Position numbers and translations under genes: made by a program
The notes under the pieces: model-generated
The model's input: the letters and a program-made list of their open reading frames with translations, nothing else
Database searches by the model: none
What the model was told of the DNA's origin: nothing
DNA from: Bin55 sp963664665
GTDB lineage: Bacteria; Pseudomonadota; Gammaproteobacteria; Pseudomonadales; Azotimanducaceae
NCBI GenBank assembly: GCA_963664665.2
Contig: CAXXMH010000001.1
Coordinates: 62,001-126,000, forward strand
DNA length: 64,000 nt
Direction: 5' to 3'
Shown here: positions 25,045 through 33,876 of the stretch, in pieces
Layout of the letters: each line of letters begins with the position of its first letter
Numbering within the stretch: position 1 is the first letter of the stretch

Positions 25045-26310
25045 CTACGCGATAGCGTTGCGGATCGCTCGCGTTAACGTAGCTAATTCGTCCGATTCGA
25101 TGATGTACGGTGGCATCAAATAGATCAAGTCGTTGAATGGCCGGATCCAGACTCCATCAGAAACAAACTGTTTTTGTAGTTGCGCTACGTCCACCGGCGT
25201 GTGCATCTGTACGACTCCAATTGCGCCGATGGTTCGTACATCGCGCACGCCACTTATGGATTGAAGCGGAGTAAGTTCCGCTTCGAGTTGGGAGTTTATG
25301 GTCGAAACCCTGCTTCGCCAGTTAGTTTCGGTGAGGAGTTCAATGCTCCTCTTTGCGACAGCACATGCTAGTGGATTAGCCATGAACGTTGGTCCGTGCA
25401 TGAGAACGCCACCGTCCGCCGAAATACCGGTGGCAATCCGCTTGTTTGCGAGGCAGGCTGCAAGCGTCATCGTTCCGCCGGTCAGCGCTTTGCCTACACA
25501 GAGGACATCTGGTGCAATGTCGACATGGTCAACCGCAAACATCTCGCCGGTACGACCGAATCCGGTGGCAATTTCATCGAACACGAGAACGAGATCGAAC
25601 TCGTCGCAAAGTTGGCGCGCATGCTCGAGATACTCGGCAGAATAGAACCACATACCGCCCGCGCCTTGGACGATGGGTTCCAGCACAAGCGCCGCGATCT
25701 GGGCATGGTGGGTTTCGACCAGGCTCGTCAGGTTAATTCGATCGTCGTTATTGAGCTCCTCGCCGAAGCGTGAAGTAGGGCGCGGCGCGAAAAAGTGCTT
25801 AGGCAATACGTTCACGAATTTATCATGCATGCCGGTGACCGGATCGCATACACTCATCGCTCCGAACGTATCACCGTGATAGCCGCCGGCAATCGTCAGC
25901 AATCGATTCTTTTCCGGTCGGTCATTTGCAAACCAGTATTGCATGACCATCTTGATTGCGACTTCCATCGCGACGGATCCTGAGTCGGCAAAAAACAACC
26001 GATTCAAGCTACGTGGTGTCATATCGATCAGCAGTTGGGCGAGTTCAACTGCCGGTGCGTGCGTGATGCCACCGAACATCACGTGTGACATCTTTTGAGT
26101 CTGCGCAACGATGGCGCGATTCAGTTCTGGATGGTTGTATCCATGGATGGCACACCACCAGGAGGACATGCCGTCGATCAATGAGCGCCCATCCTCTAAT
26201 CGAATCATTACGCCGTCTGCGCTTACGGCTTCGTAACACGGCAGTGGATCGACCATCGATGTGTACGGATGCCACAAGTGCTCACGATCGAATTCGAGTA
26301 CGTCTGTCAC
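25045..26310 (-). CDS. bioA: Adenosylmethionine--8-amino-7-oxononanoate aminotransferase
   Basis: A 421-residue class III PLP aminotransferase forming 7,8-diaminopelargonate from KAPA with SAM as amino donor. Seen: LWHPYTSM at the N-terminus, DGMSSWWCAIHGYNHPELN (residues 46-64), DEIATGFGRTG near 243, and the PLP lysine in CVGKALTGG near 271. It overlaps bioD by 4 bp (ATGA), so the order of transcription is bioF-bioD-bioA. Confidence 0.96.
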   Translation of the reverse strand: MTDVLEFDREHLWHPYTSMVDPLPCYEAVSADGVMIRLEDGRSLIDGMSSWWCAIHGYNHPELNRAIVAQTQKMSHVMFGGITHAPAVELAQLLIDMTPRSLNRLFFADSGSVAMEVAIKMVMQYWFANDRPEKNRLLTIAGGYHGDTFGAMSVCDPVTGMHDKFVNVLPKHFFAPRPTSRFGEELNNDDRINLTSLVETHHAQIAALVLEPIVQGAGGMWFYSAEYLEHARQLCDEFDLVLVFDEIATGFGRTGEMFAVDHVDIAPDVLCVGKALTGGTMTLAACLANKRIATGISADGGVLMHGPTFMANPLACAVAKRSIELLTETNWRSRVSTINSQLEAELTPLQSISGVRDVRTIGAIGVVQMHTPVDVAQLQKQFVSDGVWIRPFNDLIYLMPPYIIESDELATLTRAIRNAIA

Positions 26311-26987
26311 GGCAGGAACGCTGTGATGTTCAGGTGTTTGGCAACCTCGTCTGCTGCGGGAGAAGCTAAATGTGGCACGATCCCAAGGAGCGGAGCGTCG
26401 ATCCGCCGCATGAGTGTGTCGAGGTTTTCTTCAGCTACCGCCATCTCTGGTTGCGGAAAGTTGGCTATCCAGCCAACCAATGCCAAACCAGCGGCTTTGA
26501 TTGCTTGTACGGACAAGAGCGCGTGATTGATGCAACCCAGCTTCATGCCAACAACAAGCACAACTTCAAGTTTTAAACCTAACGCGAAGTCTTGAAACGT
26601 CTCGTACTCGTTGAGAGGAACGAACCACCCTCCGGCGCCTTCAAAAATTGCGAGATCCACTGCGTCGGGAAGATCGCGTTCGTAGTGAACTTTTAACACG
26701 CGCGAGTTGATGGCAATGTTTGCTTGTTCTGCGGCGATGTGTGGTGCGATAGCTGGTTCTAGCGCAATCGGATTGACCGTTGCGTAGTCAAGTTCGACAT
26801 TGCTCGCGAGCATGAGCTGACGCGCATCGTCATTTACGAGCGCGCCGTCGATCGTCTCACAACCCGCCGCGACTGGTTTTAGACCGACGGTTCTAAGGCC
26901 GGCTTGAATCGCCGCACGAACCAACCCGGTAGCAACGACGGTTTTACCAATCTCGGTATCGGTGCCGGTAATGAATAGGCGCTTCAT
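26307..26987 (-). CDS. bioD: Dethiobiotin synthetase
   Basis: A 226-residue ATP-dependent carboxylase that closes the ureido ring of dethiobiotin. The P-loop TGTDTEIGKTVV (residues 6-17), LKPVAAGCE (36-44), and EGAGGWFVPLNE near 116 define the family. It begins one base after the bioF stop and overlaps bioA by 4 bp. bioB, bioC and bioH are not in the cluster. Confidence 0.95.
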   Translation of the reverse strand: MKRLFITGTDTEIGKTVVATGLVRAAIQAGLRTVGLKPVAAGCETIDGALVNDDARQLMLASNVELDYATVNPIALEPAIAPHIAAEQANIAINSRVLKVHYERDLPDAVDLAIFEGAGGWFVPLNEYETFQDFALGLKLEVVLVVGMKLGCINHALLSVQAIKAAGLALVGWIANFPQPEMAVAEENLDTLMRRIDAPLLGIVPHLASPAADEVAKHLNITAFLP

Positions 26988-28166
26988 CTATGAACTAGCC
27001 ACGCTGAGAGCTTCCAACAATCTGTCGACGTCCGCTTCTGTATGCGCCGCGGTAAACGTGATTCTTAGTCGAGACGTGTTGAGTGGCACCGTCGGGGGAC
27101 GAATTGGTACAACAAAGCAACCCTGTTCCTCGAGTGAATGCGCCACTCGCAGCGTCAAATCGGTATCACCGATTAGCAACGGTTGAATAGGAGCACTAGA
27201 TTTTGGTACCGGTAAGTTCAGCGCGCTGAGTCCTTCCTGAAATCGCTGGACCAGAGACTTCAATCGTGCGCGCCGCCACGATTCGTTTTCGACGATTTTG
27301 AGACTCCGGGATGTCGCACATGCGAGCGCCGCGGGCATCGCGGTCGTAAAGATGTAGTTTCGTGAGCGTTGTATCAATGTCTCGATCAGTGTGTCTTCGC
27401 CCGCTACAAATGCACCTGCCGTTCCGAAAGACTTACCAAGCGTGCCAATTAATACGGGTACATCTTGGGTCGAATAACGCTTAGGGTCAACCGTACCTTG
27501 GCCTCGCTCCCCGTACACGCCAATTCCGTGTGCATCGTCGATCTGAAGCCAGCTATCGGTTTGACGCGCGAGCACAACAAGCTCGTCTAGTAGGCATTGA
27601 TCGCCATCCATGCTGAACACGCCGTCGCTCACGATCAGTCGCCTGCAAGGTCGTTCAGCCTGATCACTAACTAGGCATCGGAGGTGATCCAAGTCGCGAT
27701 GTTCAAACCAATGGAAGTCTGCACGACTGATCCAACCGCCATCAAGAAGAGATGCATGATTTAGTCGATCTTCAAAAACTTGATCACCGACGGATAGCAG
27801 TGCATTGATGACGCCGACGTTTGCCGCATAACCGCTTCCGTAGAGTAACGCACGAGGTCGACCTACAAATGCAGCGAGTTCTTCCTCAAGTACGTCGTGC
27901 GCGGCGGTATGACCGGAGATTAAGTGTGAAGCACCGCTACCGGTTCCCCACGCTTTTATGCCTGCTTGGAATGCTTCAGCAATCCTGGGATCGTTGGCGA
28001 GCCCTAGATAGTCGTTGCTGCTGTAGTTGAGTAAGGTACGACCATCCACGACGATTTCGCGGTCTTGAGGACTCTGCACGACTCGACGCGTGCGAAATAA
28101 CTGACGCTGACGTAGCGCATCAAGTTGTGACTCAAGGTCGTGAAAACCTTGTTGGTGCTTGCTCAT
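26988..28166 (-). CDS. bioF: 8-amino-7-oxononanoate synthase
   Basis: A 392-residue alpha-oxoamine synthase condensing pimeloyl thioester with alanine. Seen: YSSNDYLGLANDPR near residue 49, GSGASHLISGHTAAHDVLEEELA near 96, DDAHGIGVYGERGQG near 208, and the PLP-binding lysine in GTLGKSFGTAGAF near 243. First gene of bioFDA; its promoter lies between 28167 and the tRNA at 28329, and it diverges from the tRNA gene. Confidence 0.96.
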   Translation of the reverse strand: MSKHQQGFHDLESQLDALRQRQLFRTRRVVQSPQDREIVVDGRTLLNYSSNDYLGLANDPRIAEAFQAGIKAWGTGSGASHLISGHTAAHDVLEEELAAFVGRPRALLYGSGYAANVGVINALLSVGDQVFEDRLNHASLLDGGWISRADFHWFEHRDLDHLRCLVSDQAERPCRRLIVSDGVFSMDGDQCLLDELVVLARQTDSWLQIDDAHGIGVYGERGQGTVDPKRYSTQDVPVLIGTLGKSFGTAGAFVAGEDTLIETLIQRSRNYIFTTAMPAALACATSRSLKIVENESWRRARLKSLVQRFQEGLSALNLPVPKSSAPIQPLLIGDTDLTLRVAHSLEEQGCFVVPIRPPTVPLNTSRLRITFTAAHTEADVDRLLEALSVASS

Positions 28167-28328
28167 ATCCGGTCAACGTACATACGCGGCATCACAATCG
28201 AATCAGCGAGATGGTTCCCATTGATGTCACTCGTTGGACTCGACGTGCGTATTCCGCATTCGTGCGGCTAACGCAATCCGCAGAAAGCGCGAACGAGTTA
28301 TCTACTCAATCCTTAAACTTTACGCCGA

Positions 28329-28405
28329 CGGGACGTGGCGCAGTCTGGTAGCGCACGTGACTGGGGGTCACGTGGTCGCCGGTTCGAGTCCGGCCGTCCC
28401 GACCA
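28329..28405 (+). tRNA. tRNA-Pro(GGG)
   Basis: A full cloverleaf of 77 nt with encoded CCA. Acceptor arms CGGGACG (28329-28335) and CGTCCCG (28395-28401) pair fully, with the C1-G72 pair typical of bacterial tRNA-Pro. The D arm is GCGC..GCGC. The anticodon arm CGTGA-CTGGGGG-TCACG gives anticodon GGG. The T arm contains GGTTCGAGTCC. The 3' half overlaps, in antisense, the end of the monooxygenase gene at 28368-30320. Confidence 0.96.
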
Positions 28406-30320
28406 CTTTCTCTTTTCTCGCCGTGAACTCGTAGTCATCTGGATTGAGTTCACGCATCTGGTGCCAGAACTCAACGAGCGATCCTGGCCAGTTCTGCGTG
28501 ACGCGACCATTTGCATTTTTGTACCACGCGTTCACTTTCGACGCACCCCACGCCATTTTCAGGCTTGACTCGTCGATTTTCTCGTTGTAACTCTCGAATG
28601 GATCCGGTTTACAGTCCATTGCGGTGTATCCATGCTTCAGCATATGACGCAGGCACTTGGATACGTAGTGCATCTCGCATTCAGAGAAGAAGATGATGCT
28701 ACCGTTCACGACGATGTTTGTGTTCGGTCCGTATAGGCAGAAGAAGTTGGGATAGTTCGGCATGGTGACGCCAAGATAGGCGCGTGGATCTTCATTCCAC
28801 ATCTCGCGCAACTCGGTACCGTCGCGACCGTAGATACGCATTGGAAACAGAATCTTGCTCGCACTAAATCCGGTCCCATAAATGATGGCGTCGAAATCAA
28901 ACTGCTCACCCGTCGACGTCCTCAATCCGGTCTCATTGACACATTCGATCTGGTCGTCGACAACGCGCACGTGATCTTGTTTCAACGCACGGTAATAGTG
29001 GCCGTTGTCGATCAACATACGTTTTGCCGCAGGTGGATACCAAGGTGTGAGCTTTTCGATCAAGTCCGGTCGCCCTTCTAGGTGGGTTTCGATGCCTTGT
29101 GTAAGGATTTCTCGCAGCTTTTGATTCGCCGGACTTACCGACTGAATGTTGTCATTCCACGAATCGTCGCATCGTGCGAAAGAGAGTAGTCCTTCACCCG
29201 AGGTCCAGAACATGTGGAAGCGAAACCATGATTGATAGTAGGGGACTTGGTTGAGCAGCCAGTGCGTTTCATCGGTGATGTACTCGTGGTACACAGGATT
29301 CGTCGCGACCCAGGGTGGGGTTCGCATGAACACCTTTACATCTGCAGCTTCCTTCACGACTTCCGGCGTAAATTGAAATGCGGAGGCACCGGTACCGATG
29401 ATGCCGACGCGTTTCCCTCCCAGCGGGATGGTGTGATCCCACTCAGCTGAATGGAACCAAGGTCCCTTGAAGTCTTCTATACCGTCAAGATCCGGCATCT
29501 TGGGCCGATTGAGTTGGCCAGTTGCGGCGATTACCGCATTTGCGACGGTCGTTTCAACACCGTTTGGTCCCTCAACCTTGATTTCCCAAGTTGAGGTGCC
29601 TTCATTGAAGCGTAGTTCTCGCACTTCCGTTTCAAAACGGGTGTGTTCCCTCAGACCGTATTCATCTGCAGTCTCCTGGAAGTACCCCAGGAGCGCGTTC
29701 CGGTCGGAAAAATGCTGGGGCCAGTCCTTCGGTTTGAACGAGTATGAATAGACGTGATTCGGGCTATCGACTCGACATCCCGGATACCGGTTCTCGTACC
29801 AGGTTCCGCCTACATCAGCATTCTTCTCGAATATCGTGAAGTCGACACCCAACTCTTGCATTCGGATGCCAGCAAGCAAGCCAGACATACCGCCACCGAC
29901 GATCGCAACATGGAAATTGCGCGTAACTGCCGGCTCTAGCGGAGGTTCTTCTTGTTTTGGCGCAATATTGAGTTCATCCAATGCGTACGGGATGTACTCG
30001 TTTGTGAGTTCGACACCCGCAATGAAATTAATCATGTCGAGGAGTAGCGTTTCGTCGACGGGATGATCTTCGAACCCGTGGTCGCGACCGCGGATCAGCG
30101 TTTCTAAAGCCAATTCTTGAATTCGGGTCTCGATTTCTTCGGGGTAACCTGGCGGTGTACCACCGATCGTCATAGGCGCCGGTTTGATGGATTTATCTAA
30201 AAGTGTCGAATCACCTGTTAGATGGACTAGAACGTTAATGAGCGACGGTAGATGGGCATGCTGAAGCGCCTGTTCAATTTCCTCGTCGCTGGCATTAATA
30301 ACGCGAGAAAGCTCACTCAT
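28368..30320 (-). CDS. Baeyer-Villiger-type flavin monooxygenase (HAPMO-like)
   Basis: A 650-residue FAD/NADPH monooxygenase. FAD motif GGGMSG at residues 142-147, the Baeyer-Villiger fingerprint FKGPWFHSAEW at 284-294 (F-x-G-x-x-x-H-x-x-x-W), and the NADPH motif GTGASA at 309-314. The ~130-residue N-terminal extension before the first Rossmann fold and total length resemble 4-hydroxyacetophenone monooxygenase more than cyclohexanone monooxygenase. The substrate, a ketone or aldehyde, is unknown. The ORF has no stop of its own before the tRNA: the last dozen residues (VVGTAGLEPATT) are translated from the antisense strand of tRNA-Pro, ending at a TGA at 28368-28370. Confidence 0.93.
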   Translation of the reverse strand: MSELSRVINASDEEIEQALQHAHLPSLINVLVHLTGDSTLLDKSIKPAPMTIGGTPPGYPEEIETRIQELALETLIRGRDHGFEDHPVDETLLLDMINFIAGVELTNEYIPYALDELNIAPKQEEPPLEPAVTRNFHVAIVGGGMSGLLAGIRMQELGVDFTIFEKNADVGGTWYENRYPGCRVDSPNHVYSYSFKPKDWPQHFSDRNALLGYFQETADEYGLREHTRFETEVRELRFNEGTSTWEIKVEGPNGVETTVANAVIAATGQLNRPKMPDLDGIEDFKGPWFHSAEWDHTIPLGGKRVGIIGTGASAFQFTPEVVKEAADVKVFMRTPPWVATNPVYHEYITDETHWLLNQVPYYQSWFRFHMFWTSGEGLLSFARCDDSWNDNIQSVSPANQKLREILTQGIETHLEGRPDLIEKLTPWYPPAAKRMLIDNGHYYRALKQDHVRVVDDQIECVNETGLRTSTGEQFDFDAIIYGTGFSASKILFPMRIYGRDGTELREMWNEDPRAYLGVTMPNYPNFFCLYGPNTNIVVNGSIIFFSECEMHYVSKCLRHMLKHGYTAMDCKPDPFESYNEKIDESSLKMAWGASKVNAWYKNANGRVTQNWPGSLVEFWHQMRELNPDDYEFTARKEKVVGTAGLEPATT

Positions 30321-30821
30321 TTACGCCGTCTTACACTGGATTGAACGAAGCGCGATTATAGGAAGTGATAGCTATTCTGATAGCCGTAAACCGCGAGCCG
30401 CCATGTGTGTTTTCCGAGTGAGTTGCTACCCAGTTCATCGAATTTAGGACAAGCGCGAATTAGCGAATCAGACCTTACTCGCGATTCTCCGATTCGAGCG
30501 CGGAATATCGTCTTGGTATCACTCGAATTAGATTGCGGCCTAGTTGACTCTTGGGAGGAGGATCGGCACGTTACGTTCATCCATCACAGCAAAACCGAAA
30601 ACGTGTCAAACCAAGATTGATCTAAACTAATTAGATGCTCGTTGTATGCTTGTGGCATGGTGTGCTTGTTAGTAACGGTACTTCGCATTAATCGGCTTGG
30701 TAAGACGTGCGTCAGGGAGCGATATTTGAACGCAAGTTTTTTAGATCCTGAACAGATGGAGATTGGTTTATTGAGCCAGGTCGAGGGTGGAATATAGCAG
30801 TGAATAGAAGCTACACCGACA
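30321..30821. other. Intergenic region between the BVMO and the R-M genes
   Basis: About 500 bp of mixed composition holding the divergent promoters of the monooxygenase and methyltransferase genes. Overlapping 71- and 74-codon ORFs on both strands (30356-30620) look like chance. The only ORF listed separately is the 46-codon one at 30657-30797. No terminator, tRNA repeat or integrase remnant was recognised. Confidence 0.5.
30657..30797 (+). CDS. Possible small protein upstream of the methyltransferase
   Basis: ATG at 30657 opens 46 codons ending in TAG at 30795-30797, 25 bp before the earliest methyltransferase start. The C-terminal part (YLNASFLDPEQMEIGLL) looks protein-like, but no helix-turn-helix is evident, so it is not clearly a controller (C) protein of the R-M system. 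It could be a leader peptide, a degraded gene or chance. Confidence 0.2.
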   Translation: MVCLLVTVLRINRLGKTCVRERYLNASFLDPEQMEIGLLSQVEGGI

Positions 30822-32642
30822 GTGGTGTCGCGAAGGTGCGCGATGCATAACTCTTATAACCTCGTGACACGACAATCACCTTCAGAGGGTCGCCAGACTA
30901 CTCGGCAAGACTTAATTAAAAGTGTGACTCAAGATCTGCGCATTTCTTCGACCGCTGATTCCGATATAGAACTCAGGACCGCACGTTCAGTTGTATTCCT
31001 CGTTGTGCGCTCGTACTGGGAGACTACAAGGAAGAACAACAACTGGCAATGGAGTTTGCGAAGAAGGCCGAGCCGCGTGGGGTTCATCGGCCAATCATCT
31101 GAAACTGCTGAATGGTGCGCCAAATTTGGGAATTCCGCTGCGTATCTCGATCCATCTGAAGCAGCTTATCGTATTGGCGCGCTGTATACGTCGCTGATGC
31201 CGAAAGACTACAAGGTGAAATTAGGCGCGCACTATACACCACCAGCGTTATCGGAGGAGCTGCTCGAGATGGCAGCTGAGAACGGGGTCGACTGGGGTAC
31301 GGCACGTATTTTGGATCCTGCTTGCGGTGGGGGTGCGTTTCTAGTTCCAATCGCTCGCCGTATGATCGCAATTCGCGACGCAGCTAGTGCAATCAATGTA
31401 CTCGAGGACATTGAGCAAAGTCTAGTGGGCTACGAGTTAGACCCATTCGCGGCATGGTTATCGAAGGTTTTTTTGGATACGGTTTTCGGTGAATTGTGCT
31501 ACAAAGCAGGTAGGCGTCATCGCTGTGATGTGGCCATATGTAACAGTCTTGAACGAAATCGAGATAAAGATGGCTTTGATCTTGTGATTGGTAACCCTCC
31601 GTACGGTCGAATACGGTTGCCTCAAAAACTCCGTGCTAAGTTCTCGCGTAGCCTGTTTGGTCATGCGAATCTATACGGTTTGTTTACGGACCAAGCATTA
31701 AGACTCACCCGTAAAGGTGGGTTGATCGCTTACGTTACACCGACGAGCTTTCTCTCAGGAGAATACTTCAAATCGTTGCGTGGTTTGCTCGCCGAAGAAG
31801 CCCCTCCTGTAAGTTTGGGGTTTGTGACTAAAAGGAAAGGCGTATTTGACGATGTTTTGCAAGAAACACTGTTGGCAATTTACAGGCGCACAAGTAATAA
31901 AACTGCGGGCGTGGTCCGCCTAATCACGCCAAAAGCAAGCGGTGAAGTTGAATCAGTGTTCGCTGGTCGATTCGATCTGCCGGCTGATCCGAAAAGTCCT
32001 TGGTTGATTCCCCGAACTAAAAGACATAGTGTGTTGTTGCGTCAGACCCGCGATCTGACATGTCGACTCTCCGACTTCGGCTACACCGTGAGCACAGGAC
32101 CGTTTGTCTGGAACAGACACAAACTCAACCTTCGAGCGCGTAGGAGTAGAGGTGCGTACCCCGTCATTTGGGCGGAAGCCATCCGCGCTGAGGGTAAGTT
32201 TGAGTTTCGAGCTTCGCAACGAAATCACAAACCGTTTTTTAAACCACAACAGCATGAACAATGGGTGGTAACTGACTTCGATTGTGTCCTTCTTCATCGA
32301 ACAACTGCGATTGAGCAAGATCGACGCTTAATCGCTGCTGAGTTACCTAATTCGTTTATTGCCGAACATGGCGCTGTCGTCATAGAAAACCATCTAAATA
32401 TGGTCAGATCGGTCGTTGAAATGCCAAAGATCTCGCCTAAAACACTAGCGGCGGTATTAAACAGTTCGGTGGTTGATCAACTGTTTCGTTGCATTAACGG
32501 AAGTGTCGCGGTGTCAGCATTCGAGTTAAAAGCTCTACCTTTGCCTTCACAGGAGGATATGGAAGCGATTGAGTACTTAGTTTCGAGTGGTGCTCAGCGC
32601 GAGTATGTAGAGCAAGCCTTGATTCGTGCATTCGGAATTTAG
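30822..32642 (+). CDS. N6-adenine DNA methyltransferase of a type II R-M system
   Basis: About 600 residues. Motif I DPACGGGAF (residues 165-173, counted from 30822) binds SAM and motif IV NPPY (258-261) is the N6-adenine catalytic tetrapeptide. The KLGAHYTPPALSEELL stretch just before motif I is typical of Eco57I/BsuBI-type methylases. The C-terminal half should hold target recognition. The start is uncertain: GTG at 30822 or 30825, or ATG at 30843 preceded by GAAGGTG. Residues about 65-90 (Arg/Asn/Trp-rich) look atypical, and another frame there reads more naturally. The cognate endonuclease begins 6 bp downstream. Confidence 0.88.
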   Translation: MVSRRCAMHNSYNLVTRQSPSEGRQTTRQDLIKSVTQDLRISSTADSDIELRTARSVVFLVVRSYWETTRKNNNWQWSLRRRPSRVGFIGQSSETAEWCAKFGNSAAYLDPSEAAYRIGALYTSLMPKDYKVKLGAHYTPPALSEELLEMAAENGVDWGTARILDPACGGGAFLVPIARRMIAIRDAASAINVLEDIEQSLVGYELDPFAAWLSKVFLDTVFGELCYKAGRRHRCDVAICNSLERNRDKDGFDLVIGNPPYGRIRLPQKLRAKFSRSLFGHANLYGLFTDQALRLTRKGGLIAYVTPTSFLSGEYFKSLRGLLAEEAPPVSLGFVTKRKGVFDDVLQETLLAIYRRTSNKTAGVVRLITPKASGEVESVFAGRFDLPADPKSPWLIPRTKRHSVLLRQTRDLTCRLSDFGYTVSTGPFVWNRHKLNLRARRSRGAYPVIWAEAIRAEGKFEFRASQRNHKPFFKPQQHEQWVVTDFDCVLLHRTTAIEQDRRLIAAELPNSFIAEHGAVVIENHLNMVRSVVEMPKISPKTLAAVLNSSVVDQLFRCINGSVAVSAFELKALPLPSQEDMEAIEYLVSSGAQREYVEQALIRAFGI

Positions 32643-32648
32643 ACAGTA

Positions 32649-33740
32649 GTGTCTTTACCACGGCTTCTTCCAGTACCCGAAATTCGGCAGCGGTTGCAAA
32701 CGATATTTCCAGAAGGTATTGAGAATCGAACATACGTTACTCGCGAAATGGCGGCGAAGACCGTATTCGTCATGCTCTATGTGGGCGCAGTAGAAGGTGG
32801 GGAACGATGGGTACGACCGGATCAGATCACACGAATGAGTGATGCGCAAGCTCAACTAGAGAGCCAAATTGAACGGGAGGAATGGGCTTTAACTTCGCTA
32901 CTCGCTAATGTAGGAGCTATTGAAGGTCGTTGGTACGCTGCGAACACGAGAGAACCGATCAGAGATGAGACTCTTCGAGCAGGATTAGTTAAATTCGGCG
33001 CCGTTACGGAACGCAAGGATCTTCCCACCACGTCGCCGAGGCCAAGATACGCTTTAGCACGAGGCTTCGCTGTCCTATTTAGTCCTGAGCTGGACGAGGC
33101 TGTATTTCAATCGGCGGTCACGGATTGGCGCGCTTCAAACTTGTCAAGAAGCGCATTAATGCGCACTACGCTGATGCTTCGAGGCTCAGTTGAACAAGGA
33201 GACCGAATACTCGTGACGTTTCCGGATGGAGAGACGCGCCACATGGAACCTGGACCGAGTTCGGTAATTTCGAAGGCGGTGGTTGAGGAGTTTGCGCCTA
33301 GGTTTCTTGAACAACCTGCTGTTATCTGGTTGAGCGAGAGCAAGAGTCGTGTGGTCACTCGTGATGACGATCTAGCACAGCAGATTGGGTTAACGATTCA
33401 TCCGGATCGTAATCTTCCAGACCTCATTTTGGTAGATCTTGGTCCACCGACGCCATTGCTGTTATTTGTGGAGATCGTTGCTACATCGGGTGAGATTAAC
33501 GAAGTACGGAGGTCAGCTTTGATGAAAGTAGCGACAGACGCTGGATTTGGTTCCGATCAAGTGACTTTTGTGACTGCATATCAAGACAGAGACTCTCGAC
33601 CTCTGAAGGCGACGTTTGGCAGTCTTGCGTGGGGTTCATTTGCTTGGTTTATGACGGAACCGGATCAGATAGTGTTCTTTCACCGTCAAGACTCTGACGT
33701 TAACGTCTATTTAAGTAGCTTTGTCGAGCAAAGTCATTAA
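32649..33740 (+). CDS. BsuBI/PstI-type restriction endonuclease
   Basis: A 363-residue protein matching the BsuBI/PstI restriction endonuclease family. The C-terminal nuclease domain shows PDLILVDLG near residue 256, FVEIVATSGEINEVR near 272 (acidic metal ligand in the PD-(D/E)xK-like core), VTFVTAYQDR near 302 and the LAWGSFAWF..EPD ending. The N-terminal ~200 residues resemble the family's winged-helix part. Characterised members cut CTGCAG; whether this one does is inference. GTG start at 32649, directly after the methyltransferase stop, so the pair is one operon. Confidence 0.87.
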   Translation: MSLPRLLPVPEIRQRLQTIFPEGIENRTYVTREMAAKTVFVMLYVGAVEGGERWVRPDQITRMSDAQAQLESQIEREEWALTSLLANVGAIEGRWYAANTREPIRDETLRAGLVKFGAVTERKDLPTTSPRPRYALARGFAVLFSPELDEAVFQSAVTDWRASNLSRSALMRTTLMLRGSVEQGDRILVTFPDGETRHMEPGPSSVISKAVVEEFAPRFLEQPAVIWLSESKSRVVTRDDDLAQQIGLTIHPDRNLPDLILVDLGPPTPLLLFVEIVATSGEINEVRRSALMKVATDAGFGSDQVTFVTAYQDRDSRPLKATFGSLAWGSFAWFMTEPDQIVFFHRQDSDVNVYLSSFVEQSH

Positions 33741-33876
33741 TTAGTCCTAAAACTTGGTTTCCAGAGCGATTGAGGACTTCTCACGCCACTAACATAACAC
33801 TCGACAAATATACATGTATATTATAATTCAGCCTAATTAAAGGCGTATTTCGATTAATGATGGTAAAGGAAATGTC
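33741..33876. other. AT-rich spacer before the SEFIR gene
   Basis: 136 bp markedly richer in A/T than the surroundings, typical of defence-island spacers. It holds the palindrome and putative promoter at 33801-33827 and the ribosome site AAAGGA just before the GTG at 33877. Confidence 0.5.
33801..33827 (+). promoter_or_regulatory. Putative promoter with palindromic operator for the SEFIR gene
   Basis: TCGACA (33801-33806) resembles a -35 box, and TATAAT (33822-33827) is a perfect -10 box. Between them, overlapping the first base of the -10, lies the perfect 16-bp palindrome AATATACATGTATATT (33807-33822). The spacer is 15 bp, shorter than the optimal 17. A dyad filling a promoter spacer is a classic repressor-operator layout; the cognate protein is unknown. 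Confidence 0.5.

Noticed and set aside
30356..30620. Overlapping 71- and 74-codon ORFs on both strands
   Set aside because: Mutually overlapping frames in a promoter region with low-complexity Ser/Arg content; typical of chance ORFs.
30822..33740. Avoidance of CTGCAG as support for PstI-like specificity
   Set aside because: CTGCAG is present many times in the window (for example near 3697, 13380, 17442, 37170, 40649, 60458), so no avoidance is apparent; a count against expectation would be needed.
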